Below, in pieces: positions 43,792-52,472 of a DNA stretch of 64,000 bases (positions are counted from its first letter, which is position 1; each line of letters begins with the position of its first letter). The DNA is from Prevotella sp. (lineage in GTDB: Bacteria > Bacteroidota > Bacteroidia > Bacteroidales > Bacteroidaceae). The stretch covers positions 1 through 64,000 of the forward strand of contig JAFWQE010000179.1 in the NCBI GenBank assembly GCA_017509155.1. The letters run 5' to 3'. Under the pieces are notes generated by a model, which worked only from the letters and a program-made list of their open reading frames with translations, was not told the DNA's origin and made no database searches. Position numbers and translations under genes: made by a program.

Positions 43792-44664
43792 ATGAAGAAA
43801 CTCATCAATTTGGTTTGGGTGGCCCTGGCCGTAATCGTGCTGGCTGCCTGCAATGGAAAGGACGAAGCCCAGATGTCGAGACTGCAGCAGCAGATTGACT
43901 CTCTGCAGCGCATCGCCGCCCAGAAGGACGGCAGTCTGAGCGACTTGGACGCTTTTGTGGACGAACTGTCGGCAGGTCTCGACACCATCGCCATGCAGGA
44001 AAACCTGCTCATCAGCAGTTCTAAGGAGGGCAACAAAGCCAACCGCACGCAGATGCTCCAGAACGTAAAGGCCTTCGCCAAGACACTTCGCGAGCAGCGC
44101 GACCGCATCGCCAAGCTCAGCAACGACCTCAAAGCAAAAGGCGTGAAGCTGGACAAGCTGGAGGGACTGGTGAACTTCCTGAACAAACAGCTCGACGAAA
44201 AGGAAATGATGATAGCAGAACTGCGCTCCGAACTGGAGAAGAAGGACGTGGACATTGCACAGCTCAGCGAGCGAGTCATCGGACTGAAGCACGACAACAC
44301 GCAGCTCGAGGAGACCGTCAGTGAGCAGGGACAGCAGATAGCCTCACAGGATGCCCAGATCAACACGGCATTCGTGGTGGTGGGAACCTCGAAGGCACTC
44401 AAGGAAAGCGGTGTCACCACAGGCGGATTCCTAAAGAAGACCAAGGTGAACTACAACGAGCTGCCGCACGATGTGTTCACAAAGATCGACATCCGTTCGT
44501 TCAACGAGCTGCCCATACCTGCAGGCAAGGTGAAGGTGCTCAGCGCCATGCCCGCCTCGTCTTACCAGATTGTGAAGGTTGACAACAACCACAGCACGCT
44601 CCGCATCATCAATCGCGATGCCTTCTGGAGCGCATCTCGCTACCTCGTCATCCAGACGAACTAA
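43792..44664 (+). CDS. Coiled-coil lipoprotein (possibly Cbp1 adhesin family)
   Basis: A 290-residue lipoprotein. The lipobox VLAAC gives C20 as the lipidated residue. Residues about 25-190 are almost continuous heptad-type coiled coil rich in Q, L, K and E (MSRLQQQIDSLQRIAAQ, LVNFLNKQLDEKEMMIAELR). A small globular C-terminal domain follows (about 195-290, AFVVVGTSKALKESGVTTGG, VLSAMPASSYQIVKVDNN). The arrangement matches a Bacteroidetes family that includes proteins named Cbp1 collagen-binding adhesins; that name rests on memory and is uncertain. It is a single-gene unit with its own promoter and terminator. It may be a surface adhesin or envelope spacer. Confidence 0.75.
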   Translation: MKKLINLVWVALAVIVLAACNGKDEAQMSRLQQQIDSLQRIAAQKDGSLSDLDAFVDELSAGLDTIAMQENLLISSSKEGNKANRTQMLQNVKAFAKTLREQRDRIAKLSNDLKAKGVKLDKLEGLVNFLNKQLDEKEMMIAELRSELEKKDVDIAQLSERVIGLKHDNTQLEETVSEQGQQIASQDAQINTAFVVVGTSKALKESGVTTGGFLKKTKVNYNELPHDVFTKIDIRSFNELPIPAGKVKVLSAMPASSYQIVKVDNNHSTLRIINRDAFWSASRYLVIQTN

Positions 44665-44703
44665 TCGAATCTACATATTTCAGGCCCTCAAGGGGCCACA
44701 ATT

Positions 44704-44733
44704 CCCCGCACATCTCACTGTGCGGGGTTTTTT
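44704..44733 (+). terminator. Terminator of the coiled-coil lipoprotein gene
   Basis: CCCCGCACA / TGTGCGGGG, a 9-bp perfect stem with a 6-base loop followed by TTTTTT. Confidence 0.9.
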
Positions 44734-44770
44734 ATTGCGCCAGAATATAGCAGCTAAACCGACGCTTTCA

Positions 44771-44936
44771 GACATCAAAACCGCCAGTTTTCAGAAACAA
44801 ATCCATTGATTTCGCTTAACAATTCCATTGGTTTCGTTCAACGATTCCATTGGCTTTGTTGAACAATTCCATTGGTTTTGTTACTCAAATCTGCCGCTTT
44901 TGCTGCTTGCATCTGCCGTTTTTATCATCTGTTTCT
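44771..44936. repeat. Second 22-bp-period array, reverse orientation
   Basis: CCATTG boxes start at 44803, 44825, 44847 and 44869, exactly 22 bp apart. Read on the minus strand the units begin AA or AG and end AA or GA (for example AACCAATGGAATTGTTCAAC), as in the array at 31893-32069. The flanking AAAACCGCCAGTTTTCAG resembles AAAACCGACAGTTTCAG next to the other array. Confidence 0.8.
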
Positions 44937-44970
44937 AACGGTTTAGGTCCAATGGCGGAGAGGATTAAAG

Positions 44971-45271
44971 CCTGCGGCGCTACACGAATGCGCACGAATA
45001 ACCACGAATGAATCATGAATAATTCATCTTTCGGAAATGTTGAAGTTGCAGGAGTTCTCTGCAAGCAGAGCGTCCAAGGCCTATTGCCCTTGGCCGAGCG
45101 CAGGAGTTACAGGAGTTGCAGACTTTAGTTCTATTAGCTACATTTAGCAACTCGCGCTAAAAGTATCGTCTGTAACTCCTGCAACTCCTGTACTCTTGAA
45201 CTCCACAACTTCAAGAATATTTTATGATTCATTCGTGTTCATTCATGCCCATTCGTGTAGCGCCGCAGGCG
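44971..45271. repeat. Nested inverted repeats around a GGAGTT hairpin
   Basis: The outer arms (44971-45027 and 45223-45271) carry CGCCGCAGG, GTAGCG and CATTCGTG-type sequence in opposite orientations. The inner element (45047-45192) has a GCAAGCAGAGCG block, the arm GGAGTTACAGGAGTTGCAG and its complement CTGTAACTCCTGCAACTCC. The spacer includes ATTAGCTACATTTAG, resembling ATTAGCTCCATTTAA after the array at 4621-4680. Confidence 0.75.
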
Positions 45272-45462
45272 AAAAAAAGTCCGTGTCAGTCCGTGGCAAA
45301 GAAAAAGGAGCGCTGACCAGCGGCTGGCATCCCTGTCAGTCATCTATCGCACCTTCGGTGCTTTTCCCTTGTCACTAATAAACATTTATGAATCATTAAA
45401 TGGGCATTCGTGTAGCGCCGCAGGCGAATACAACGAGAGAAAAAGGAAGAAAAGGTGCGTGA

Positions 45463-46785
45463 CTACCGGAAGATGAGGGTGGCGAGGCGGTGAGTGTCGA
45501 ACACCTCGGCGGCGGCCTGCTGCAGCTGCTGTGGGGTGAGGGCGTCGATGTCCTGACAGAGATGATTGACGTCCTTTGGCCGATGCAGATGGAGATACGT
45601 GCGGGCCATGTCGAGGGCGTAGCTCTCGCGGTTGTCTGCCGCCACGCCTATCTGGCCTTTTATCTGCTGCTTGGCAGCGGCGAGCTGTCGGTCGGTGAGC
45701 GGCTGTCGCACCAGCTGGTGCAGTTCGTGCTTTACCATGCGCAGGCATTTCTCCACATCGTCGGGGTCGCAGCCGAAATAGGTGCACCACAATCCAGTGT
45801 CGCTGTAGGACACCATAGAGCTTTCCACCGTGTAGACGAGTCCGTTTCGCTCACGCAGGGCGACGTTCAGACGGGCATTCATGCCCGGTCCGCCCAGCAG
45901 GTTGTTGAGCAGATAGAGCGGCAGACGGAGAGGATGGTCGAAGGGGAAAGCACGGGTGCCGAGCATGACATGGGCCTGGTGGGTGGATTTGTTGAAAATG
46001 ATAACCTCCCCCAACCCCTCCGAAGGAGGGGAGTTCAAAGAGGCGGAGGGAATCTCCACCAAGTCCTCAAGGGGAACCTCCCCCAACCCCTCCGAAGGAG
46101 GGGAGTTCAATGAGGCAGAAGGGGCTGTCATTTGAGAAGGTGTAGACGGGGGATTGGGGGTGGTTTTCTCCAACTGTCGGAGAAGACGGGGGAAGGAGAG
46201 GTCGCCGGAAGCGAAGAAGACGGCGTTGGAAGGTTGGTAGTAGCGGCGGGTGAAGGCGAGGGCGTCGGCCGTGGTGAAAGAACGGACGCGCTCGGCAGTG
46301 CCCAGAATATTATGGCCCAAAGGATGGCCCGAGAAGCAATAATTCTCGATTTCATCGAAGATAAGCTCCGCCGGCGAGTCGTTGTAGCTCTCAATCTCGT
46401 CGCAGATGACCTCCACTTCGCGGTCGATTTCCTGCTGCGGATAGACGCTGCGGAAGACGAGGTCGGAGAGCAGTTCCACGGCGCGTGGCAGGTGCTCCTT
46501 CAGGATGGCGGCGTAGAACACGGTGTCTTCCTTGTTGGTGAACGCATTCAGGTCGCCGCCCACGCGCTCCAGTCGGTTCAGTATCTGCATGGCCGAGCGC
46601 GTCTGGGTTCCCTTGAAGCTGACGTGCTCGCAGAAATGTGCCAGGCCCTCGTGGCCAGGTTCCTCGTGGCGCGACCCCGCTCCGATGGCGAAGCCGCAAT
46701 AGACCACCTGCGCATCCGACGGCAGGTGGATGACGCGAAGCTGGTTGGGCAGGGTGGCGGTATTGTAGAGGGGTTGCGGGTTCAT
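45463..46785 (-). CDS. M16-family zinc peptidase (insulinase-like)
   Basis: A 440-residue cytoplasmic metallopeptidase of the M16 family. The inverted zinc motif HFCEH is present (GLAHFCEHVSFKG, about residue 50), with a downstream glutamate in REVEVICDEIESY. Family length is about 410-430. The excess is a 48-residue insert near residues 220-260 with the 24-residue block PSASLNSPPSEGLGEV repeated twice, produced by an in-frame DNA repeat. No signal peptide is seen. It follows the GH2 gene after 16 bases and is likely its operon partner. The partner subunit normal for this class is not in the window. Confidence 0.92.
   Translation of the reverse strand: MNPQPLYNTATLPNQLRVIHLPSDAQVVYCGFAIGAGSRHEEPGHEGLAHFCEHVSFKGTQTRSAMQILNRLERVGGDLNAFTNKEDTVFYAAILKEHLPRAVELLSDLVFRSVYPQQEIDREVEVICDEIESYNDSPAELIFDEIENYCFSGHPLGHNILGTAERVRSFTTADALAFTRRYYQPSNAVFFASGDLSFPRLLRQLEKTTPNPPSTPSQMTAPSASLNSPPSEGLGEVPLEDLVEIPSASLNSPPSEGLGEVIIFNKSTHQAHVMLGTRAFPFDHPLRLPLYLLNNLLGGPGMNARLNVALRERNGLVYTVESSMVSYSDTGLWCTYFGCDPDDVEKCLRMVKHELHQLVRQPLTDRQLAAAKQQIKGQIGVAADNRESYALDMARTYLHLHRPKDVNHLCQDIDALTPQQLQQAAAEVFDTHRLATLIFR
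46004..46122. repeat. Palindromic repeat inserted twice in frame in the M16 gene
   Basis: Two copies of ACCTCCCCCAACCCCTCCGA followed by AGGAGGGGAGTTCAA start at 46004 and 46076, exactly 72 bp (24 codons) apart. The palindrome CCCCTCC-GA-AGGAGGGG is like common intergenic Bacteroidetes repeats. The reading frame remains open. Confidence 0.85.
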
Positions 46786-46801
46786 GTGGCTACTTGTTTC
46801 C

Positions 46802-49681
46802 TCAATAGGGCGAAATGTTGTTCAGTTCGCCTATCTTTCCCTCCACCACGGGCGTGGTGAAGAGTCGTTGCAGGTCGGTTGTGGTGACGGAGGTCTGCGG
46901 ATGGAAGTCGGCAGAGAGCATATACTGGCAGATGCTGCTGTAGAGCTGGCGCGCCTCGGCATACTGCTGCAGCTGGTCGAGGGGCGACATGCAGACGAGC
47001 AGCTTGCCCTTGCCCACGGCGAATTCGAACACAAGGCCGAGCTTATGGTTGCGCTCAATGTTGTCGATGACCTGAACGATGGGGCGGTATTTCGGTGCAG
47101 TGTTGTCGAGCATGAACGGCCGCGAGGCCTTGATCATGGGGAACCACTGCCACGAGGTGTGCATGTCGGTGGGGAAGTCGCGGAAGATGGGGTGCGCGGG
47201 GTCGGTGAGCAGACCGAGTGTGCCAGGCGACACGGGCTTCTTGTTGTTCTCGCTGATGGTCTTGAACATGCGGTAGTTCCAGTAGTCCGTCTGGAAGAGT
47301 CCGCCCACGGTGAGGCTCTTCAGCTCGGTACTGTCGGGCATCAGCAGCACGCTCTTGCCGCTGTCGAGGTTGCGGAAGAGGGCGTCGTCCACATGGTGGG
47401 CCACCACGATGGCGTCCTTGCCTGACTTTGTCGAGACCACGGTGTTGGCGGGGAACACCCACAGGGGATACGTGTTGGTGAAGGGCTTCTGCGTGTCCTT
47501 ATTATAATAGGTACGGAGTTCGAGCGTCACCTTCTGTGCCTTGGCGATGCCGGCGGTGTTGACGCTGATGGTCCCGATGTCGGTCAGCCCGTGGCTCTGC
47601 TTCGCTATGGGCAGGGAGCCCTGGCTCAGCACCGTTCCGTCGGTGGCTTTCACCAGCCAGTCCAGGTGTCCTTCGTTCCAGGCATAGTCGCCTGTGGGCT
47701 CGGCATAGTTGGCCAGCTGAATGCGGCCAGTGAGCGGCTCGTCGTTGGTGAAACAGAACTTCGAGGCCTCGAACAGCGGCACGATGGGCGAGCAAAAACC
47801 CCTGAATTCATCGGGCGTGATGAGCCCTTTCGACTCCATGAATGCGTCGAGCACCCCCACGTAGGCCGACCCCTGTCCGGGGTAGTCTTGCAGGTCGAGC
47901 AGCTGGAATCCGCCAAAGCCCGGCGTGCGGAGGTCCATCTCGATGTCGGCCTTGTAGAGCTGCATGCTCCACAGACCGGAAGCCTTGTGGAACGCGTCGG
48001 CCTGATCGGCCATGCCCGCCTGTTCGAGTCGCGAGCGGAACACCTCCATGTTGTAGGGATAGAGCACACCGCGGTATTTCTGAATCTCGCGGTAGTCGGG
48101 ATAGGTCTGGAACTGCGCCGTCTCGTGGCTTATCACGGGAACGGTCAGTCCCTTGATGCCTTCGCTGAAGTTCATCACGGAGTTGGGGTAGCTGCTGTTG
48201 AGGAGTCCGCCGTCGTAGGTGTCGGCAAACGAGAAGGAGCCCCTCGTGTGGGTGTTGAATTTTCCCCACTCTTCGCCGCCGTTTCTACACGTGGTGAAGT
48301 AGTCCATTCCCTCTTTCCATCCCTGATAGCCCAGGTAATAGTTGGAGCCGAAGGTGTAGAGCTTCTGCGGTGCCATCTTCCGGAAAAGGTCGACAAAGGT
48401 CTTCATGGTGGGAATGTCGCCCCAGAGCTCGTTGCCGAGGGCCATCATCACGAACGAGGGGTGGTGGCCATACTGGCGGATGATGTTCTGTCCCTCCTTC
48501 ATGAGGAACAGCATAAGTCGCTTGTCGTCCTTGTTGAAGTCGCCCCAGAACGGCAGTTCGGGCTGCAGATAGATGCCTTCAATGTCGGCGGCGGTGAAGC
48601 ATTGCTCGGGCGGGCACCATGAATGGAAGCGCACGTGATTGATGCCATAGCCCTTGCAAATCTGGAAGTATCGGCGCCATTCATCGACGTCGGTAGGCAC
48701 ATAACCCTTCATCGGGAAGACGCAGGCATCGTGCTTGCCACGCAGGAAGGTGGTGTTGCCGTTGACGCAGAACTGCGTGCCGCGCGTGGTGAAGTCGCAC
48801 AGTCCGAAGGCTTTCTCTGCGATGTCGCTGTTTCCCACTCTCACGACGATGCGGTAAAGAGTGGGGTGGAACTCGCTCCAGCTCTCCAGTCCGTCGTCCT
48901 GGAGACTCACCCTGACGCGCACCGACTGCTGCTTGGTCTTCTTCAGTGTACTTGACGAGAGGAGGATGCCCTGCTCGCTGCCCCATGGCGCCAGATAGAA
49001 CTCCACGTCGGTGTCCTTGTTCATCTTGCCGCAGATTTCGGCCGTGACCACTATCTCGTGGCGCTCGGCGCTGCTCTCTATGAAGATGTCGCTGACGTAG
49101 ACCTGCGGCCTCATCTCGATGTAGAAGTCGCCGACAATGCCGTTCCAGTTGGTCTGGGTGTCCTCGGTGTACGCGTGTGAGTTGCTGACCACCTGTGGCG
49201 GCACAGCCTGGTCGCTGTTGTCTATCATGATGGTGAGTTCCTGCCGCTTGCCGAGTTTGACGTATGGCGTGAGGTCATATTCCTGCGGCGTGGAGATATT
49301 GTCGCTGCTGCCCACCTCTTTTCCGTCCACATAGACGGTCGACGGCTTCGTGCGCTCCATGTGTAGAATGTAGCTGAAGCCCTTCAGCGATAAGGGGATG
49401 GTGAAGGTTCTTCTGTACCATGCGCGTCCCACATAGCTGTGGAGGCGCGTCAGGTGGGTGGTCTCGTCCTTGCGCTGCGGCTCCATACCCTTGCCGTTGG
49501 TGTCGGTGGTGCCCGGCAGTTCGATTTTGTCGTCCAGCGCACTTGCGGGAGTGAGCGTTCGCTGAGGGTCGAGGGCAAAGTTCCAGGTGCCGACCAGCGG
49601 GTAGTGATAGCGCATGATGCGCTGGGCAGAAAGACTGGTTGCCAGCAGCGCAAATGTCAGAATCAGAAGGTTTCTTTTCAT
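46802..49681 (-). CDS. Glycoside hydrolase family 2 enzyme
   Basis: A 959-residue secreted GH2-like enzyme. The signal peptide is MKRNLLILTFALLATSLSAQ. A sugar-binding jelly roll (about 35-200) has GRAWYRRTFTIP; an Ig-like domain and a TIM barrel (about 300-600) follow. The acid/base is in ALGNELWGD (about 415) and the nucleophile likely in VISHETAQF (about 519). The C-terminal 350 residues are longer than in simple beta-galactosidases and hold beta-rich domains. ATG 49681 was chosen because the promoter box at 49701-49708 lies just upstream; the frame to 49762 starts beyond it. It heads an operon with the M16 peptidase. The sugar specificity is unknown. Confidence 0.87.
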   Translation of the reverse strand: MKRNLLILTFALLATSLSAQRIMRYHYPLVGTWNFALDPQRTLTPASALDDKIELPGTTDTNGKGMEPQRKDETTHLTRLHSYVGRAWYRRTFTIPLSLKGFSYILHMERTKPSTVYVDGKEVGSSDNISTPQEYDLTPYVKLGKRQELTIMIDNSDQAVPPQVVSNSHAYTEDTQTNWNGIVGDFYIEMRPQVYVSDIFIESSAERHEIVVTAEICGKMNKDTDVEFYLAPWGSEQGILLSSSTLKKTKQQSVRVRVSLQDDGLESWSEFHPTLYRIVVRVGNSDIAEKAFGLCDFTTRGTQFCVNGNTTFLRGKHDACVFPMKGYVPTDVDEWRRYFQICKGYGINHVRFHSWCPPEQCFTAADIEGIYLQPELPFWGDFNKDDKRLMLFLMKEGQNIIRQYGHHPSFVMMALGNELWGDIPTMKTFVDLFRKMAPQKLYTFGSNYYLGYQGWKEGMDYFTTCRNGGEEWGKFNTHTRGSFSFADTYDGGLLNSSYPNSVMNFSEGIKGLTVPVISHETAQFQTYPDYREIQKYRGVLYPYNMEVFRSRLEQAGMADQADAFHKASGLWSMQLYKADIEMDLRTPGFGGFQLLDLQDYPGQGSAYVGVLDAFMESKGLITPDEFRGFCSPIVPLFEASKFCFTNDEPLTGRIQLANYAEPTGDYAWNEGHLDWLVKATDGTVLSQGSLPIAKQSHGLTDIGTISVNTAGIAKAQKVTLELRTYYNKDTQKPFTNTYPLWVFPANTVVSTKSGKDAIVVAHHVDDALFRNLDSGKSVLLMPDSTELKSLTVGGLFQTDYWNYRMFKTISENNKKPVSPGTLGLLTDPAHPIFRDFPTDMHTSWQWFPMIKASRPFMLDNTAPKYRPIVQVIDNIERNHKLGLVFEFAVGKGKLLVCMSPLDQLQQYAEARQLYSSICQYMLSADFHPQTSVTTTDLQRLFTTPVVEGKIGELNNISPY

Positions 49682-49700
49682 GATAGCATGTATTTTGCCG

Positions 49701-49708
49701 CAAAGATA
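49701..49708 (-). promoter_or_regulatory. -7 box of the GH2-M16 operon
   Basis: TATCTTTG on the minus strand fits TAnnTTTG; the ATG follows after 19 bases, a very short leader. Confidence 0.6.
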
Positions 49709-49780
49709 CGAACTATTTTTTGAAAAACCCGCACGACAAGGGAATAAAGTTCTAGCGCACACATATTAGGGAAGGCTAAG

Positions 49781-49805
49781 CGTACGAAGCGGCACCGCCG
49801 CTTCC
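49781..49805. repeat. GTACGAAGCGG palindrome, stand-alone copy
   Basis: A 25-base block whose core GAAGCGGCACCGCCGCTTC is a perfect 8-bp stem with an ACC loop. It is identical at 31811-31835 and 52420-52444. It lies between two divergent promoters, 49701-49708 and 49884-49891. Confidence 0.85.
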
Positions 49806-49883
49806 ACACAACAGCTGCGGCCCGTTTCGTTGAAAAAAAACGCCGTTTCGAAGAAAAATCTTTACCGGAAAGAAACATTTCCC

Positions 49884-49891
49884 TACCTTTG
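49884..49891 (+). promoter_or_regulatory. -7 box of the small secreted protein / Cthe_2159 operon
   Basis: TACCTTTG fits TAnnTTTG. It excludes ATG 49894 and supports ATG 49933 for the following gene. Confidence 0.6.
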
Positions 49892-49932
49892 CCGTGCAAT
49901 TACGCAAACAACCGAAAAGGAAAGGAAACGAT

Positions 49933-50340
49933 ATGAAAAAAACATTGCCAATGGCCTTGATGCTGGCAGCCAGTGCGCCGGCCCTGGCCTACGACTATCC
50001 CTATCTCACCGTGCATACCGCCGAAGGACAGACGGTTGCGCTGAGCGTAGAACAACTGGAACTGACCATCGCCGACGGAAAACTGGTGGCCATCAACGAA
50101 CAGGGGGAGCAGACCTTTGAACTGGGCGCTCTCGACAGCATGTACTTCTCCGCCGCCTCTGGTGGAGGAGCGGTGGGCATCGCGACGGTGGCCCAGAACT
50201 CAACGGGTGTCGATGCCTACTCGATGAGCGGCATCCACATGGGCCATTTCGGCTCGCTGACTGAGGCGCAGAGCCAGTTGCGGCAAGGCGTCTACGTAAT
50301 GAAACTCGAAGGGAAAACCATCAAAATGACCGTGAAATGA
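49933..50340 (+). CDS. Small secreted protein of unknown function
   Basis: A 135-residue exported protein. The signal peptide is MKKTLPMALMLAASAPALAY. The mature part is small and beta-rich (YLTVHTAEGQTVALSVEQLE, LDSMYF). The tail, YSMSGIHMG ... GVYVMKLEGKTIKMTVK, is a looser version of the C-terminal tail seen in other secreted proteins here. Its TGA stop overlaps the start of the next gene by 4 bp (ATGA), so the two proteins are translationally coupled and probably act together. I do not recognise its function. Confidence 0.75.
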   Translation: MKKTLPMALMLAASAPALAYDYPYLTVHTAEGQTVALSVEQLELTIADGKLVAINEQGEQTFELGALDSMYFSAASGGGAVGIATVAQNSTGVDAYSMSGIHMGHFGSLTEAQSQLRQGVYVMKLEGKTIKMTVK

Positions 50341-52349
50341 AGAAACTGACCATCTTGATAGCACTGATGCTGACGATAGCAGCACAGGCGCAGACGCTGA
50401 ACGTGGTGACGGGAAGCGTCACATACCAGTTCCCGGCAGCTCAGACCGGACCGATGAACTATGCCGACGGCACCACCTTGACCGTCATGGGAAAGGTGTT
50501 CCAGCTGACTGACATCACGCGGATGTATGTCGACAACACCGAAGTGACCGACAACGAAGTGAGCGTGAGCTACGACGGAACAACAGCCCACGTGACCGTG
50601 GCCGGCAACGTGGCACAGTATGTGGAGCCGGTAGTGAGCGGTGCTCATGTGAGCATCGTGCAGAGCGCCGACGTCAGTGCCGACAACGTGGGCGAGATTA
50701 CCTACTCGCTGAGCGGCACTTCCGACGATGGTGAACTGACGCTTAGCGGCTCCTACAAGACCACCATCGAGCTGCGCGGACTCAGTCTCACCAACCCCAG
50801 CGGGGCCGCCATCGACATTCAGAACGGCAAGCGAGTGGCCATCAGCATCAAGAAAGACACCGAGAACACACTGCGCGACGGTGCCGGAGGTGGACAGAAA
50901 GCCTGTCTCGTTGTGAAAGGACACACCGAGCTGAAAGGCAAGGGAACACTCAACATCTACGCGTTTGAGAAGCACGGAATCAAGTCGGGAGAGTACCTTA
51001 GCGTCAAGAACTGCACGGTGAACGTGCTGAAAGCCGAGGGCGACGGCATCCACTGCGCCGAGTATTTCCTCATGGAAAGCGGCACAGTCAACATGAGTGG
51101 CGTGGCCGACGACGGCATCCAGGCTGAGCTCGACGGCACCGCTTCGACGGGCGAGACCACCGACCACGAGGACGAAGACTCTGGCAACATCTACATTCTC
51201 GGCGGAACCATCAGCGCCAGCGTGTCGGCCAATGCCGCCAAGGGCATCAAGGCCGACGGCGACATCCGCATCGAAGGCGGCGACATCAGTGCCACCACCA
51301 GCGGCGGAGGCGTCTGGGAACAGGCCACCACCAGCACCGAGACATCGAAGACCAAGGCTTCGGCCGCCATCGGACTCGACGGCAATATCACCATCAACGG
51401 CGGAACGCTCACGCTCAAGAGTACAGGCGGCGGAGGCAAGGGTATCAGCGCCGACGGTTCCTTCACCATGAACGACGGCACACTCAACGTAACCACAGAG
51501 GGCGGCATCTGCGTCTATTCCGCCAACGTCATCAACAACAACTACACAGGAAACACCGACCGCATCAACACCAACTACAAGTCGTCGCCAAAGGGCCTGA
51601 AAATCGACGGAGACATCCTCATCGCTGGCGGCACGCTCAACATACAGACGACCAACAGCGAGGGCATAGAGTCGAAGGCCACACTCAACATCACCGGCGG
51701 ACAAATCTACAGCCAAAGCGGCGACGATGCCATCAACAGCAGCAGCCATCTCACCATCGAAGGCGGCTATGTGTGCGCCTATTCCAAAGGTAACGACGGA
51801 ATCGACGCCAACGGCAACTGCTATGTCAAAGGCGGCACCGTATACGCTATCTCATCACAGTCACCCGAAGTGGGCATCGATGCCAACACCGAGCAGAACT
51901 ACAAGCTCTATGTGACGGGCGGCACACTCGTCGCCATCGGCGGACTGGAAAGAGGCGCCAGCATCACACAGACATGCTATCAGGTGAGCAACAGCAGCAA
52001 CAACAATGAAGGGGGAAACAACGGCGGTCACGGCGGTGGACCGGGAGGAGGTGGACCAGGCGGAGGACCGGGCGGCAACCAGCAGACCACATGGGACGCC
52101 AACACATGGTATGCACTCTATGACAACGGACAGCTCGCACTGGCATTCTTGACACCACAGAGCGGCGGAGCATCACTCGTCGTCAGCACATCCGGCACAC
52201 CCACCATGAAGAAAAACGTCGATGTCACCGGAGGTACAGACCTCTTCAACGGCATGGCCAACATCGGCGGAACCGTCAGCTACGACGAAACCAACAGCAA
52301 CACACAAGTCAACCTCAGCCAATACAGCTCAGGCGGAGGCTGGTGGTAA
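50337..52349 (+). CDS. Carbohydrate-binding beta-helix protein (Cthe_2159-like)
   Basis: A 670-residue exported protein. A signal peptide (MKKLTILIALMLTIAAQAQ) and an N-terminal domain (about 20-110) resembling the upstream small protein precede a right-handed beta-helix (about 110-560). The helix repeats short strands such as GTVNMSGVADDGIQAELDGT and GGDDAI-type turns. The pattern (DGI / KGI turns, ELRGLSLTN) fits the Cthe_2159 family, whose founding member binds polygalacturonate. A glycine-rich linker (about 562-580, HGGGPGGGGPGGG) and a C-terminal domain of 90 residues follow. No lyase residues are claimed. It overlaps the preceding gene by 4 bp. Pectin-like binding is inferred from family and neighbourhood. 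Confidence 0.75.
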   Translation: MKKLTILIALMLTIAAQAQTLNVVTGSVTYQFPAAQTGPMNYADGTTLTVMGKVFQLTDITRMYVDNTEVTDNEVSVSYDGTTAHVTVAGNVAQYVEPVVSGAHVSIVQSADVSADNVGEITYSLSGTSDDGELTLSGSYKTTIELRGLSLTNPSGAAIDIQNGKRVAISIKKDTENTLRDGAGGGQKACLVVKGHTELKGKGTLNIYAFEKHGIKSGEYLSVKNCTVNVLKAEGDGIHCAEYFLMESGTVNMSGVADDGIQAELDGTASTGETTDHEDEDSGNIYILGGTISASVSANAAKGIKADGDIRIEGGDISATTSGGGVWEQATTSTETSKTKASAAIGLDGNITINGGTLTLKSTGGGGKGISADGSFTMNDGTLNVTTEGGICVYSANVINNNYTGNTDRINTNYKSSPKGLKIDGDILIAGGTLNIQTTNSEGIESKATLNITGGQIYSQSGDDAINSSSHLTIEGGYVCAYSKGNDGIDANGNCYVKGGTVYAISSQSPEVGIDANTEQNYKLYVTGGTLVAIGGLERGASITQTCYQVSNSSNNNEGGNNGGHGGGPGGGGPGGGPGGNQQTTWDANTWYALYDNGQLALAFLTPQSGGASLVVSTSGTPTMKKNVDVTGGTDLFNGMANIGGTVSYDETNSNTQVNLSQYSSGGGWW

Positions 52350-52352
52350 AAT

Positions 52353-52463
52353 AGGAGTTACAGGAGTTCAGGAGTTGCAGAAGTTACAGACGACGCCAGA
52401 TTCCCCCAAGGAGGCTCTGCGTACGAAGCGGCACCGCCGCTTCCTGTAACTCCTGCAACTCCT
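52353..52463. repeat. GGAGTT hairpin element with GC palindrome
   Basis: The left arm GGAGTTACAGGAGTTCAGGA and right arm CTGTAACTCCTGCAACTCC form a long inverted repeat. Between them lies the block at 52420-52444 with core GAAGCGGCACCGCCGCTTC. It fills the 120-base gap between two convergent genes and may act as a transcription end for both. Confidence 0.8.
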
Positions 52464-52472
52464 ACAAAACCC

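Larger units (their letters stand above)
44734..45462. other. Gene-free repeat hotspot
   Basis: About 730 bases with no supportable gene. It contains the reversed 22-bp array (44771-44936), a nested inverted-repeat structure (44971-45271), a reversed CACGGAC repeat (45279-45300), and another partial copy of the CATTCGTGTAGCGCCGCAGGCG block (45404-45425). Confidence 0.75.
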
